A stretch of DNA of 64,000 bases from Glutamicibacter sp. JC586 (GTDB lineage Bacteria; Actinomycetota; Actinomycetes; Actinomycetales; Micrococcaceae). Made by a program: the position numbers and the translations under genes. The stretch is taken from the NCBI RefSeq assembly GCF_009805585.1, contig NZ_VHIN01000010.1, forward strand, positions 186,001 to 250,000. The letters are read 5' to 3'. The notes under the pieces are model-generated. The model did not search any database, was not told the DNA's origin, and saw only the letters and a program-made list of their open reading frames with translations. Below are positions 18,293 to 26,206 of the stretch, piece after piece (within the stretch, counting starts at the first letter, position 1; each line of letters begins with the position of its first letter).

Positions 18293-18955
18293 CTACTTTG
18301 TATTGCGCATGAACTTGGCCAGCACGGCAATCACTGCGCCGAGGATGACAACGCCAATGACTACCCACATCAGCGGGTTCATTGAGCTACCTGCGGCCTG
18401 CACCGGATTCTCGCTGGCCTGCGCTGATTCGCTTGGCTGTGCCGACTCACTTGGCTGTGCTGACTCGCTGGCCTGCGCTGATTCGCTTGGCTGTGCTGAC
18501 TCGCTTGGCTGTGCTGACTCGCTAGGAGCGCTGATCATCGATGGGGTTGGCTTCGCGGCGCTTTGAATGGAAAAATCCAGCTTGTTCTCTACCGGGTGTC
18601 CGTCAGAAGAGACCACACGGAAGACCAATTCGTATGCACCATCTTCCAGCGGCTTTTTAGGGGTGACCGTAACGGTTGTTCCCTTGGTGTCAGCCTTAGC
18701 GTCCACCTCTTCGCCGTCCTGCTTCAGCACTACCTTGGTCGATTCCACGCCCGACATGGTTTGCAGTTCACCGGAGAATTCCAGGGTCAGTTTCTTAGGC
18801 GCTTCTTTTAAGCTTGCGCCGTCTTTCGGAGCGGAGCTCACCAACTCATCGTGGGCGGAGGCAGCGCTCACGGAGGTGAATAGTGCCAAGATCGACAGCG
18901 CGATCACCGCAACCATACGTGTCAGGGTCGTTGCGGATAAGGTCATGCTCTTCAT
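18293..18955 (-). CDS. CopC-domain copper-binding protein with Ser/Ala/Gln repeat stalk and C-terminal anchor
   Basis: A 220-residue exported protein: signal peptide (cleavage at ASA|HDEL), a CopC domain to about residue 130, a six-unit SAQPSE-type stalk, and a C-terminal membrane span (WVVIGVVILGAVIAVLA) with basic tail KFMRNTK. The predicted mature N-terminal His, followed by DELVSSAPKDG, and the distal His in SSDGHPVENK are the classical CopC Cu(II) ligands. The start at 18955 follows GGAAGG; the frame extends upstream to 19063 but that part is not signal-like. It probably holds copper outside the membrane for the PCuAC, DyP and CopD-CtaG proteins. Confidence 0.9.
   Translation of the reverse strand: MKSMTLSATTLTRMVAVIALSILALFTSVSAASAHDELVSSAPKDGASLKEAPKKLTLEFSGELQTMSGVESTKVVLKQDGEEVDAKADTKGTTVTVTPKKPLEDGAYELVFRVVSSDGHPVENKLDFSIQSAAKPTPSMISAPSESAQPSESAQPSESAQASESAQPSESAQPSESAQASENPVQAAGSSMNPLMWVVIGVVILGAVIAVLAKFMRNTK
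18411..18518 (-). repeat. 18-bp tandem repeat (six units) encoding the CopC stalk
   Basis: Six in-frame 18-bp units encode SAQPSE/SAQASE hexapeptides. Units fall into two types arranged A-B-B-A-B-B, so the array is also a duplication of a 54-bp block with a few synonymous changes. Such arrays expand and contract by slippage and would alter stalk length. Confidence 0.85.
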
Positions 18956-19001
18956 TGTTTTCCTTCCAATCCCCCAAAAGCGGGGGAACTTCGTTTTTGT
19001 C

Positions 19002-19610
19002 TTAGGCGGCAAGAACGAAGCAAGGAGGGCCGCGGCGCTCTGGCAATCTCCCCAATTGCGCAAGCTTGAGTTGAAAACGCAAGGGGAAGTACGCCGGAAG
19101 GACCGGGGCTTCAGGAACCTGCACCCGGATCAACGAAAGGATTCGCCGAGCCGAGGACAGGGTGAGATAAGAACCTAAGAGGTTTAGCAACCGCTCGCCC
19201 TGATTGAGCACAAGGATGCTGACCACTGCTGCAAGCACGTGTGCATAAAGCATCGACTCTGAATGCACATCTGCGTAATGGGCGCTGATGTCGTGGGCCA
19301 GCTCAAGGCTGCGCCCGGTGTGCTGGATATGTTCCATTCCGGAGACACCAGAATCCCCATGGCTCATCACGGACAATCCCACGTGGAATAAACCTTGACT
19401 GGCAAGTACCACCAGGCTGGTGGCCCAAAGGGAGAACTTTTTGCCTATCAACAGCAATGCAATCACGGCTGAAACACAAGTGATCAGCAGCATCGCCACC
19501 AACGACATTTTGGTTGGCGCACTATGCGCGTGAGCTGCAAAGGCTGTCCAAGTACACACGCTGGCCGCCAACCATCCGCGTATTACGCGGGTTGCGGGTT
19601 TGTGTGGCAC
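19002..19610 (-). CDS. His/Met-containing membrane protein of the copper cluster
   Basis: About 202 residues with four or more hydrophobic segments, including SLVAMLLITCVSAVIALLLI, SLWATSLVVLASQGLFHVGL and MLYAHVLAAVVSILVL. An external-looking loop is rich in possible metal ligands: MSHGDSGVSGMEHIQHTGR followed by AHDISAHYADVHSESM. It ends with a C-terminal region rich in Arg and Pro. The start is uncertain. I prefer the GTG at 19610; a TTG at 19682 in the same frame lies only 15 bases past the HU terminator and lacks a ribosome site. No named family is recognised. Its position just upstream of CopC suggests a copper-related role. Confidence 0.65.
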   Translation of the reverse strand: MPHKPATRVIRGWLAASVCTWTAFAAHAHSAPTKMSLVAMLLITCVSAVIALLLIGKKFSLWATSLVVLASQGLFHVGLSVMSHGDSGVSGMEHIQHTGRSLELAHDISAHYADVHSESMLYAHVLAAVVSILVLNQGERLLNLLGSYLTLSSARRILSLIRVQVPEAPVLPAYFPLRFQLKLAQLGRLPERRGPPCFVLAA

Positions 19611-19690
19611 GATGGGCAGCCTGTTCCTCAATGATGGATGTCGAGCACGCCTGATTCTACGCGAAGTAGAAGACACGCTCAAACGCTAGA

Positions 19691-19745
19691 AAAGAAGAAG
19701 ACCCGATGTGTAGTCCAGAAAATTCCGGACTACACATCGGGTCTT
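19691..19745 (-). terminator. Strong rho-independent terminator after the first HU gene
   Basis: A perfect 19-bp stem, from AAGACCCGATG on one side to CATCGGGTCTT on the other, has a 10-base loop. On the minus strand it is followed by a pyrimidine tract, CTTCTTTTC. Confidence 0.85.
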
Positions 19746-19748
19746 ACC

Positions 19749-20129
19749 TCAAGCTCTAGAGAAGCTTACTTCTTGGCAACAGCAGCCTTCAGCTTCGAAC
19801 CAGCGGTCAGCTTGACCGAGTGGCCAGCTGGGATCTGGATTGCTTCGCCGGTCTGTGGGTTACGACCGGTGCGAGCTGCACGGTCAGTGCGCTCAACAGC
19901 CAAGTAACCTGGGATGGTTACCTTTTCGCCCTGGGAAATCTGGTCGACGAAAACTTCGAATACAGCATCCAGAACACCGTTAACGGCAACCTGGGAGTTT
20001 TCGGTCTTCGCTGCAACAGCAGCAACAAGTTCGCTACGGTTCATAGCCAATGTATTGTCCTCCTGGACTAGTGATCCAAAACCCGGTTCCGGACTTCGAA
20101 TGCCGCACGGTCGCACGGACTTATCAGTG
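19749..20129. repeat. 381-bp direct repeat, copy 1 (HU gene plus leader)
   Basis: The block from 19749 to 20129 recurs at 20306-20686 with an exact 557-base offset and no net insertion or deletion. I saw no differences across the coding part; a few substitutions occur in the leader (around 20074-20095) and one base near 19759. Outside the block the sequences are unrelated, and each copy has a different terminator. Confidence 0.9.
19766..20044 (-). CDS. hup: HU-family DNA-binding protein, copy 1
   Basis: A 92-residue nucleoid protein of HU/IHF type. MNRSELVAAVAAKT begins the dimerisation helices, and the DNA-grasping arm carries RTGRNPQTGEAIQIPA. HU bends and compacts DNA. The ATG at 20044 has the ribosome site AGGAGG about 14 bases upstream; in-frame codons further upstream belong to the leader. 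The protein is identical in sequence to the second copy. It lacks the long Lys/Ala-rich tail of mycobacterial HupB and is of ordinary bacterial length. Confidence 0.95.
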   Translation of the reverse strand: MNRSELVAAVAAKTENSQVAVNGVLDAVFEVFVDQISQGEKVTIPGYLAVERTDRAARTGRNPQTGEAIQIPAGHSVKLTAGSKLKAAVAKK

Positions 20130-20261
20130 AGAACATATCAAACCTTGAGCCCCGAAATGCCCGAAAACAGGCGAAATACCGGGATTTTTTCATGTTCTTA
20201 CAGAATTCTTGGGCTAACGGCACCATTTTTGGGTTCAACGCCCAGTTCTGGTACGTCCGTT

Positions 20262-20300
20262 AAAGAAACAAAGCCCATCCTCCGGCGTCGGAAGATGGGC
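20262..20300 (-). terminator. Rho-independent terminator after the second HU gene
   Basis: An 11-bp stem (GCCCATCTTCC with GGAGGATGGGC, one G-T pair) is followed on the minus strand by TTTGTTTCTTT. Confidence 0.8.
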
Positions 20301-20305
20301 CATGT

Positions 20306-20686
20306 TCAAGCTCTAAAGAAGCTTACTTCTTGGCAACAGCAGCCTTCAGCTTCGAACCAGCGGTCAGCTTGACCGAGTGGCCAGCTGGGATCTGGATTGC
20401 TTCGCCGGTCTGTGGGTTACGACCGGTGCGAGCTGCACGGTCAGTGCGCTCAACAGCCAAGTAACCTGGGATGGTTACCTTTTCGCCCTGGGAAATCTGG
20501 TCGACGAAAACTTCGAATACAGCATCCAGAACACCGTTAACGGCAACCTGGGAGTTTTCGGTCTTCGCTGCAACAGCAGCAACAAGTTCGCTACGGTTCA
20601 TAGCCAATGTATTGTCCTCCTGGACTAGTGACTCAAAACCCGGGTTCGGGTTCCGAATGCCGCACGGTCGCACGGACTTATCAGTG
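20306..20686. repeat. 381-bp direct repeat, copy 2 (HU gene plus leader)
   Basis: Second copy of the block at 19749-20129. It includes the whole HU coding region, the shared leader with its AGGAGG site, and a conserved segment CGCACGGTCGCACGGACTTA upstream. Confidence 0.9.
20323..20601 (-). CDS. hup: HU-family DNA-binding protein, copy 2
   Basis: A 92-residue HU protein identical residue for residue to the copy at 19766-20044, with the same ribosome site and leader. The upstream promoter region beyond 20686 differs from that of copy 1, so the two genes may respond to different signals while making the same protein. It has its own terminator at 20262-20300. The open frame extends to 20742, but the conserved start is at 20601. 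Confidence 0.95.
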   Translation of the reverse strand: MNRSELVAAVAAKTENSQVAVNGVLDAVFEVFVDQISQGEKVTIPGYLAVERTDRAARTGRNPQTGEAIQIPAGHSVKLTAGSKLKAAVAKK

Positions 20687-20781
20687 TTGAACTTACCAGT
20701 TGTTGGCGACAAAAAGAGCATCATCATGCGGAATCTGCTCAATTTTCGCCAAGATTCATGGTGTGAAACTTCACCATCGCT

Positions 20782-21777
20782 CTACAAAGCGAATGGATCT
20801 AGTCCTTCATTCGCCTGTATCAATATCTCCCACGCCGCATCCTGAAGTACCTTGCTACGGGTGACATTTGCGGGTCTGGCTAGCGAAATTCTGCCTTTGG
20901 AGGTCCATTGCGGACCAAAGAACACCCCGGGTGCACAACGGTCTAGCCTTTGGTTCAAGGCTGCTTCGACAATTGCCACCGAACCTTCGTGTTTGCCCTG
21001 CGCGAAACTGCCCTGCAATCGGCCCGCGAAGCGTTGGGCAAAGTCTGGTTCGTTTATTCCCTCGATCTCTGGGGTAAGTCCGGAAATCGAGTAGCCCGGG
21101 TGCACGGCAACCGATCTGGCCGGCCATTGAAGCTGACGCAGGCGATGATCCAAACCAATCCCCATGCTCTGCAGAACAGCCTTGGACTGAACATAGGCGC
21201 GGTACGGGTTGTAGTCGTGTTCAAGTTTAAGGTTGGAAGGATCGGTGCGCATCAGCAACGTCGACATAGATCCCAAGCTGATCAGTCGCAAGTTTCCTAC
21301 CTTGAACTTCTCAGCCAATTCCCCGATGAGTCGGGCGTGTCCAAGCACATTAGTGGTCATGGTTTTCTCATAGCCCAACGCCCCCTCCTCACGTTGGGCA
21401 GGGGTGCGGATCATTCCGGCATTGGCCACCAGAATATCGAGCTGTCGGCTACGAAGTTCGGCAGCCAAAGACATGGCTGAGAGCATCGAGCCAGCGTCAA
21501 ATTGCATGAATTCGACGCTGGCTCCGGGTACCCGGGCTTGAATCGCTGCCATCGCCTTTTCGGCGCGTGACTGGTTACGACAAGCCAGAATCACGTGGGC
21601 ACCAGCCGCGGCCAGCCCCAGTGATGCAAAGAATCCCAGGCCGGCGTTGGCGCCGGTCACCATCGCGGTTTTCCCCTCGCCCAACGACTTCCAACGCTCA
21701 AAGTTGGCATGAATATTGGCTTCGGGCACCGACTGCCCCAACTGTTCTAAGGAACCCAAACGCACTGCACGATTCAT
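20782..21777 (-). CDS. Short-chain dehydrogenase/reductase
   Basis: A 331-residue SDR of the retinol dehydrogenase/protochlorophyllide reductase-like group. The NAD(P) motif is MVTGANAGLGFFAS near residue 40, NAG follows in DILVANAGMIRT, and the active-site YxxxK is YVQSK (in YRAYVQSKAVLQS). A 35-residue N-terminal extension precedes the Rossmann fold. It begins 22 bases after the binding-protein gene on the same strand and may be the last gene of the monooxygenase/ABC operon, though its ribosome site is weak. The substrate is unknown. Confidence 0.87.
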   Translation of the reverse strand: MNRAVRLGSLEQLGQSVPEANIHANFERWKSLGEGKTAMVTGANAGLGFFASLGLAAAGAHVILACRNQSRAEKAMAAIQARVPGASVEFMQFDAGSMLSAMSLAAELRSRQLDILVANAGMIRTPAQREEGALGYEKTMTTNVLGHARLIGELAEKFKVGNLRLISLGSMSTLLMRTDPSNLKLEHDYNPYRAYVQSKAVLQSMGIGLDHRLRQLQWPARSVAVHPGYSISGLTPEIEGINEPDFAQRFAGRLQGSFAQGKHEGSVAIVEAALNQRLDRCAPGVFFGPQWTSKGRISLARPANVTRSKVLQDAAWEILIQANEGLDPFAL

Positions 21778-21799
21778 GCCACCAACGCTACTACAACCC

Positions 21800-22771
21800 T
21801 TAGTCCGCCAGACCTGGTGGGTTCAGCTTGGAATCGGTAATTCCCTCTTCGCTCAGACCCCACTTATCCAAAATCTGCTCGTAGGCGCCCGACTCGATCA
21901 GCCCATCGATAGCCACCTCAGCCGCCTTGGCCAAACCATTACCCTTCTTGGTCGTCACCGCTACCTGTGCAGTATCGGGCCAGCCACCGGGGAAGGAACC
22001 GACCTGCTTGAGCTCATCGGCGGTGGCTACTTTGTAGGCACCCGATGCGTTGGGTCCGAAGCTGGCATCGGCGCGCCCAGAAAGCAGTGCAAGGGTTGAG
22101 GCCGAGTCGTCATCGTAGTACTGGAAGTCCACCGGCTTCAGCCCCTTGGCTTGGTTGGCTTTATCCCAATCCACCAAGATCTTCTCCTGGTTAGTCCCCG
22201 AACCAACAATGATTTTCAGGCCCGCAACATCGTCTGCCTTTTTGATCGAGCTGATCTTTGAATCCTTATCGGCGTAGAAGCCCAACAGGTCCTCACGGTA
22301 GGTGGCAAAATCAAACTTCTTCTTGCGTTCCTCGGTGACCGTCACATTGCTAATGGCCGCCTCGTACTTGCTCGATTCAATGCCCAATGGCCAGTCTGCC
22401 CATGACACTGGAACGAGTTCTAGCTCCAGTCCCAGTGCGTCGGCGAGCGCTGCGGCGAGGTCCGCGTCATTACCTACCGGTGTGGTGTTATCCGTTGCAT
22501 AGAAACTCAGGGGCGCCGATCCCGGGGCGGTGACCACGGTAAGTTTGCCATCGGCCGCAATCTTTTCCGGAACGAGCTTCTCAGCTTTTTTGTTGACTGC
22601 GACTTTCGGGCGTTCTTGGTCCGGGCTTGAGAGTGCAGCGGTGGCAGCATCAGTCGGTGCCTGAGATTCTTTGCTTTCTTTGGCCTGGGACGGGTCAGCG
22701 CAAGCGCTCAGGCTTACCAAACCGACCAGCGCTAGAGCAGTGAAGGTGTAACGGGTTTTCTGGGTTTTCAT
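21800..22771 (-). CDS. ABC transporter substrate-binding lipoprotein (second of operon)
   Basis: A 323-residue lipoprotein: lipobox LSAC, a linker of about 50 residues, then the SBP_bac_3 fold (GKLTVVTAPGSAPLSFYATD, GNDADLAAALADALGLELELV, YEAAISNVTVTEERKKKFDFATY, GLKIIVGSGTNQEKIL). It is clearly paralogous to the binding protein at 26206-27177, sharing the VGSGTNQEKIL segment and the ending motif WGLSEEGI/WNLSEEGL. Its start overlaps the stop of the preceding monooxygenase gene (ATGA). It probably feeds the single permease/ATPase pair of this operon with a related ligand. Confidence 0.9.
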   Translation of the reverse strand: MKTQKTRYTFTALALVGLVSLSACADPSQAKESKESQAPTDAATAALSSPDQERPKVAVNKKAEKLVPEKIAADGKLTVVTAPGSAPLSFYATDNTTPVGNDADLAAALADALGLELELVPVSWADWPLGIESSKYEAAISNVTVTEERKKKFDFATYREDLLGFYADKDSKISSIKKADDVAGLKIIVGSGTNQEKILVDWDKANQAKGLKPVDFQYYDDDSASTLALLSGRADASFGPNASGAYKVATADELKQVGSFPGGWPDTAQVAVTTKKGNGLAKAAEVAIDGLIESGAYEQILDKWGLSEEGITDSKLNPPGLAD

Positions 22772-24096
22772 GACACTTCCTGCACTGTTGCAAGGCGCTT
22801 GACCGCCTGCTGTTCATGGTTTTCATCAATGGTTAGGCCGAGGTTTTCGCGCAAGGTATCTGCGTAGGTCTCGGGGTAGATGCCACGCTCCTGCAGACGA
22901 GGTACCAGATGGTCGACGATGTCGTCCAACCCGGTAGGAACCAGCCACGGTGTGATGTTGAAGCCGTCCACGGCACGAGTTTGTGCGTACTGTTCTAACC
23001 GGTCAGCGATCTGGTCATAGGAGCCGGTGAATGTGTGATCGGCGCGGTGAGAGCGCGAACGGACAAATTCAATAATGTTCTGTCCTTTATCTGCGGCTTC
23101 GGCACGCCATGCGTTGGCCAATTCCAGGGACTTGGCGCCTTGGAAGCCACTGCCACGAGTCACCGAGCTCTCTTCGACTACGGGGTCAAAGTCCGGCAAT
23201 GGTCCATAAGGATCCACGCTTTCTAAACGGGTGCCCCAGAATTGCTCGAGATACGCCAACGCCTGCTGCGGCCCAATCTGGTGTTCACGCACCCAGTGGT
23301 ATTTTTCTTCGGCTGCTTGAGGAGTTTCGGCAACGATGAACTCGGCACCTGGCATGATCTTTACCGAGTTTTCGGCGCGTCCCACCTTCGCTGCACGCAC
23401 ATTGATGTCCTGACGGAAGGCCAGCGCATCGTCCAAACCGACGTGGGCTGAGAAAATGACGTCGGTCTGGCGTGCTGCAAAGTCACGGCCTTCCGCCGAG
23501 TCACCGGCTTGGAAGAGTACCGGGCGGTGCTGCGCACTGGCCGGGATGGTCCCGGTGTAATCAACGTTGTAGTGATTGCCTCGGTGATGCACCGGTGAGC
23601 CTTCCCAGATCTGACGTACGGTACGCACAAAGTCTTCTGCGTGGCTGTAGCGTTCGTGGTGTTCTAGATAGCCCCCACGTCGGAAGTTCGCGCCAGTCCA
23701 TGCGTTATGGGTGGTGACGATGTTCCATGCCGCACGACCTTCTGAGATCAGATCCAGCGAAGAGAGCCGTCGAGCCAAATCGGCCGGGTCGTTATAGGTA
23801 GTGTTCTGGGTTGCGACCAAACCGATCTTGTTGGTCACCGCAGCCAAGGCGGCAAGCATGGTTTGTGCATCTGGTCGGCCGGCCACATCCAGCTCGTGGA
23901 TACTGCCGAGGTGTTCTCGTAGACGTAATCCTTCGCCGAGGAAGAACGCACTGAACAGGCCTCGCTCTGCGGTCTGGGCAAGTTGCTTGAAGGAGGCAAA
24001 ATCGGTCTGCGAACCAGATAGGACGCTACGCCATACGGTCGATGAGTTCACGCCTTGGAAGAAGACGCCGAATCGTAGTTGGTGCTGGGTACTCAT
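22768..24096 (-). CDS. LLM flavin-dependent monooxygenase, NtaA/SnaA/DszA type
   Basis: A 442-residue luciferase-like enzyme of the nitrilotriacetate monooxygenase/DszA/YtnJ branch. Characteristic segments are LRFGVFFQGVNSSTVWR at the N-terminus, GRAAWNIVTTHNAWTGANF (flavin pocket), ERYSHAEDFVRTVRQIWEG and VLFQAGDSAEGRDFAARQ. The branch uses reduced FMN from a partner reductase to oxygenate C-S or C-N bonded substrates. It overlaps both neighbours by four bases. In Bacillus the YtnJ homologue lies in the ytmI operon for S-alkylcysteine salvage; a similar substrate class is my inference. Confidence 0.9.
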   Translation of the reverse strand: MSTQHQLRFGVFFQGVNSSTVWRSVLSGSQTDFASFKQLAQTAERGLFSAFFLGEGLRLREHLGSIHELDVAGRPDAQTMLAALAAVTNKIGLVATQNTTYNDPADLARRLSSLDLISEGRAAWNIVTTHNAWTGANFRRGGYLEHHERYSHAEDFVRTVRQIWEGSPVHHRGNHYNVDYTGTIPASAQHRPVLFQAGDSAEGRDFAARQTDVIFSAHVGLDDALAFRQDINVRAAKVGRAENSVKIMPGAEFIVAETPQAAEEKYHWVREHQIGPQQALAYLEQFWGTRLESVDPYGPLPDFDPVVEESSVTRGSGFQGAKSLELANAWRAEAADKGQNIIEFVRSRSHRADHTFTGSYDQIADRLEQYAQTRAVDGFNITPWLVPTGLDDIVDHLVPRLQERGIYPETYADTLRENLGLTIDENHEQQAVKRLATVQEVS

Positions 24097-25124
24097 GATG
24101 CCTCCTGGAAGCGATTTTGTGCCACTGGCAATGCGAAGGACTCGCGTAGGGTGTCACCGATGGGTGCAAGCAGATTGCTGCGCTGCAATTCTGGTATTAC
24201 TTCATTGATCAACACCGCCGAGTCGATCTTTAGATCTCCCGGGTACAGGTGAACTAGGTGACGGCGCTGGTCTGCCGGGTTGGCGGTGGCCTGTGCGAAC
24301 TGGCCAAGGAAGGCAATAAGTTCTTGCACACTCCCGGTGAATTCAGCACGTTCAGTGCGCTGAACTGCTTGCGCTGCCGCACGCTGCGCCCCGGTTTGTG
24401 TGGCAGTGTCCAGGTAGATATCCACGTCGATTGCTACCGCGCCCTTGGGGCTGGCCGTTTTGGCCTGGGCCAGCAGCTCATCGAGGCTTGCGGCGTTCAC
24501 CTTGATAACATCGGCACCGTTCAACCGACAGTGCTGCAAACCGTGCTCGGTGAAAAGAGGCGCCGGGGCGATAATTGGAAGCTGTCCTTGCGGTGGCCGC
24601 GGGGTAATGGATGGACCCTTGACCGAGAAGTTTTTGCCTTCCACATCCGCGTAGTGCAACTTGGTGGCATCCAGATAGCGTCCGGTTTCTTGATCTCGGA
24701 TCACCGCGTCGTCTTCCCAGCTATCCCAGAGTCGACGGTGGGTAGTGACCACATCTTTGGCTTCGTCGCTTAGTTCTTCTTCGGCCAAAACTTCGCGTCC
24801 CACGGCCTGTGCCTGCACAGAGTCATTGAGCGTTTCCAGAATCCACCCGGCACGGCCCTGAGCAATAATATCGAGGCTCGCTAGCTGGGTGGCGGTATGG
24901 AACGGTTCGGTGAACAGTGCATCGATCACCGGAATCAGTGAGATCTTCTTAGTCTTCGGCGCTGTGAAGCTAGCACGTTGTACCGCGTCGAGTAGCCCGT
25001 CAGAGGAAAAACTCACCCCATGGAAACCTGCCTCCTCGGCCTGTTGTGCATAGGTAGCCGAGTCGATCGGATCATTACCGGCGCCATCAAGGTTCAGGGC
25101 CAGCAACAAGGAGCGTTCGCTCAT
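24093..25124 (-). CDS. LLM flavin-dependent monooxygenase, short form
   Basis: A 343-residue luciferase-like protein: LLLALNLDGAGNDP at the N-terminus, ASLDIIAQGRAGWILETLN (the typical SxGR/GRAGW region), AKDVVTTHRRLWDSWEDDAV, and LYPGDLKIDSAVLINEVIPEL near the end. It is related to but more divergent than the flanking monooxygenases, and resembles the smaller YtmO/YxeK-like partners. Four-base overlaps with both neighbours indicate strict co-expression. The precise substrate is unknown. Confidence 0.85.
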   Translation of the reverse strand: MSERSLLLALNLDGAGNDPIDSATYAQQAEEAGFHGVSFSSDGLLDAVQRASFTAPKTKKISLIPVIDALFTEPFHTATQLASLDIIAQGRAGWILETLNDSVQAQAVGREVLAEEELSDEAKDVVTTHRRLWDSWEDDAVIRDQETGRYLDATKLHYADVEGKNFSVKGPSITPRPPQGQLPIIAPAPLFTEHGLQHCRLNGADVIKVNAASLDELLAQAKTASPKGAVAIDVDIYLDTATQTGAQRAAAQAVQRTERAEFTGSVQELIAFLGQFAQATANPADQRRHLVHLYPGDLKIDSAVLINEVIPELQRSNLLAPIGDTLRESFALPVAQNRFQEAS

Positions 25125-26206
25125 ACTGCATACTCCTTTTCTAAGGTGTTCTTAAACTGCGGATCCTTATCGGTCCACAGGGTGGTTTGGGTATTCACCA
25201 GGGGAATGACTTCTTTGGCGAAGCGTTCCAGGGTCTGAATTTGTGCGGCAAAGGGCTGGGTGGTCGGCAGCGAGATGGACTGCAGGTCGTGCCCGAAGCT
25301 TTGGTGATAGTCCAGGATCTTGGCGGCCACAAACTCTGGGCTGCCTACCAGCAATGGACCTTCTTGCACCGCGTGCTCGATGCTGCGGTAAGGGGTGTTG
25401 TTCCCCGGCACGTCACGGCGATTAGTCAGTGCCTCGTAAACCGGGCCGAATTCTTTGATCGCTGCCTTGGTACTGTCGGCCAGGTAGACCCCGCCGGCTC
25501 CACTGCCCGAACCCACGTATCTGGCCGCAGGATCGTGTCCCGCCTGCTCATAGGCATTTTTGTAGTGGTCGATCAGCTTCTTGTAGTTTTCCTTGGGCTG
25601 GATCGCATTAGCCGAGAACAACGGGTCACCGTGTTTGGCCGCCAGCTCGGCCGACCGCAGTGAGGTGGCCGAACCGTGCCAAATCCGAACCTTTTCTTGG
25701 AACGGACGCGGGCTGGTGGTGAACTGTTCCAATGGTGTGCGAAAGCGTCCGGAGAAATCCACGGGTGCCCGGCCAAAGAGCTTGGCAAGCAACTCGTAGT
25801 TCTCCTCCAGCAGATCCCATTGGTCATCCACATTTTTACCGAACAGTGGGAAGTGAGCTACTTCGTTGCCTTTGCCAATCCCCAGTTCCAATCGGCCGTT
25901 GCTCAGCTGATCTACGGTCGCAAAGTCTTCGGCGACGCGAACCGGGTCAAGAATGGAAAGTACAACGACCCCGGTATGCAGACGGATCTTCTTCGTCCGT
26001 GCTGCGATCGCTCCGAGGACTACCGCCGGCGAGGAAGAGATGAACGCCCCGGCATGACGCTCGCCTACGGAGAAAGAATCAAAACCGAGTTCTTCGGCGC
26101 GCACTGCGGATTCAATCACTTGTTCAAAGCGCTGCGCGGTATCTACCTGAAGCCCGGTGATCGGATCATCCTGATGCGGAATGATGTCGAGAACTTGAAA
26201 GCGCAT
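25121..26206 (-). CDS. LLM flavin-dependent monooxygenase, CE1758-type
   Basis: A 361-residue luciferase-like enzyme. The bacterial luciferase alpha-type core is visible in EELGFDSFSVGERHAGAF, LHTGVVVLSILDPVRVAEDF and VDQLSNGRLELGIGKGNE. The motif IWHGSATSLRSAELAAKHGDPLFSAN follows. It overlaps the binding-protein gene at a TAATG junction and the next monooxygenase by four bases. It is the third flavin monooxygenase in the operon; none of the genes nearby is an obvious NAD(P)H:flavin reductase of the usual DIM6/NTAB type. Confidence 0.87.
   Translation of the reverse strand: MRFQVLDIIPHQDDPITGLQVDTAQRFEQVIESAVRAEELGFDSFSVGERHAGAFISSSPAVVLGAIAARTKKIRLHTGVVVLSILDPVRVAEDFATVDQLSNGRLELGIGKGNEVAHFPLFGKNVDDQWDLLEENYELLAKLFGRAPVDFSGRFRTPLEQFTTSPRPFQEKVRIWHGSATSLRSAELAAKHGDPLFSANAIQPKENYKKLIDHYKNAYEQAGHDPAARYVGSGSGAGGVYLADSTKAAIKEFGPVYEALTNRRDVPGNNTPYRSIEHAVQEGPLLVGSPEFVAAKILDYHQSFGHDLQSISLPTTQPFAAQIQTLERFAKEVIPLVNTQTTLWTDKDPQFKNTLEKEYAV

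Noticed and set aside
18411-18518. CRISPR-like array
   Set aside because: The repeats have no spacers; they are contiguous in-frame codons of the CopC stalk.
20950-21480. 176-residue plus-strand ORF across the SDR gene
   Set aside because: It is a shadow of a protein with an intact Rossmann motif and YxxxK active site.
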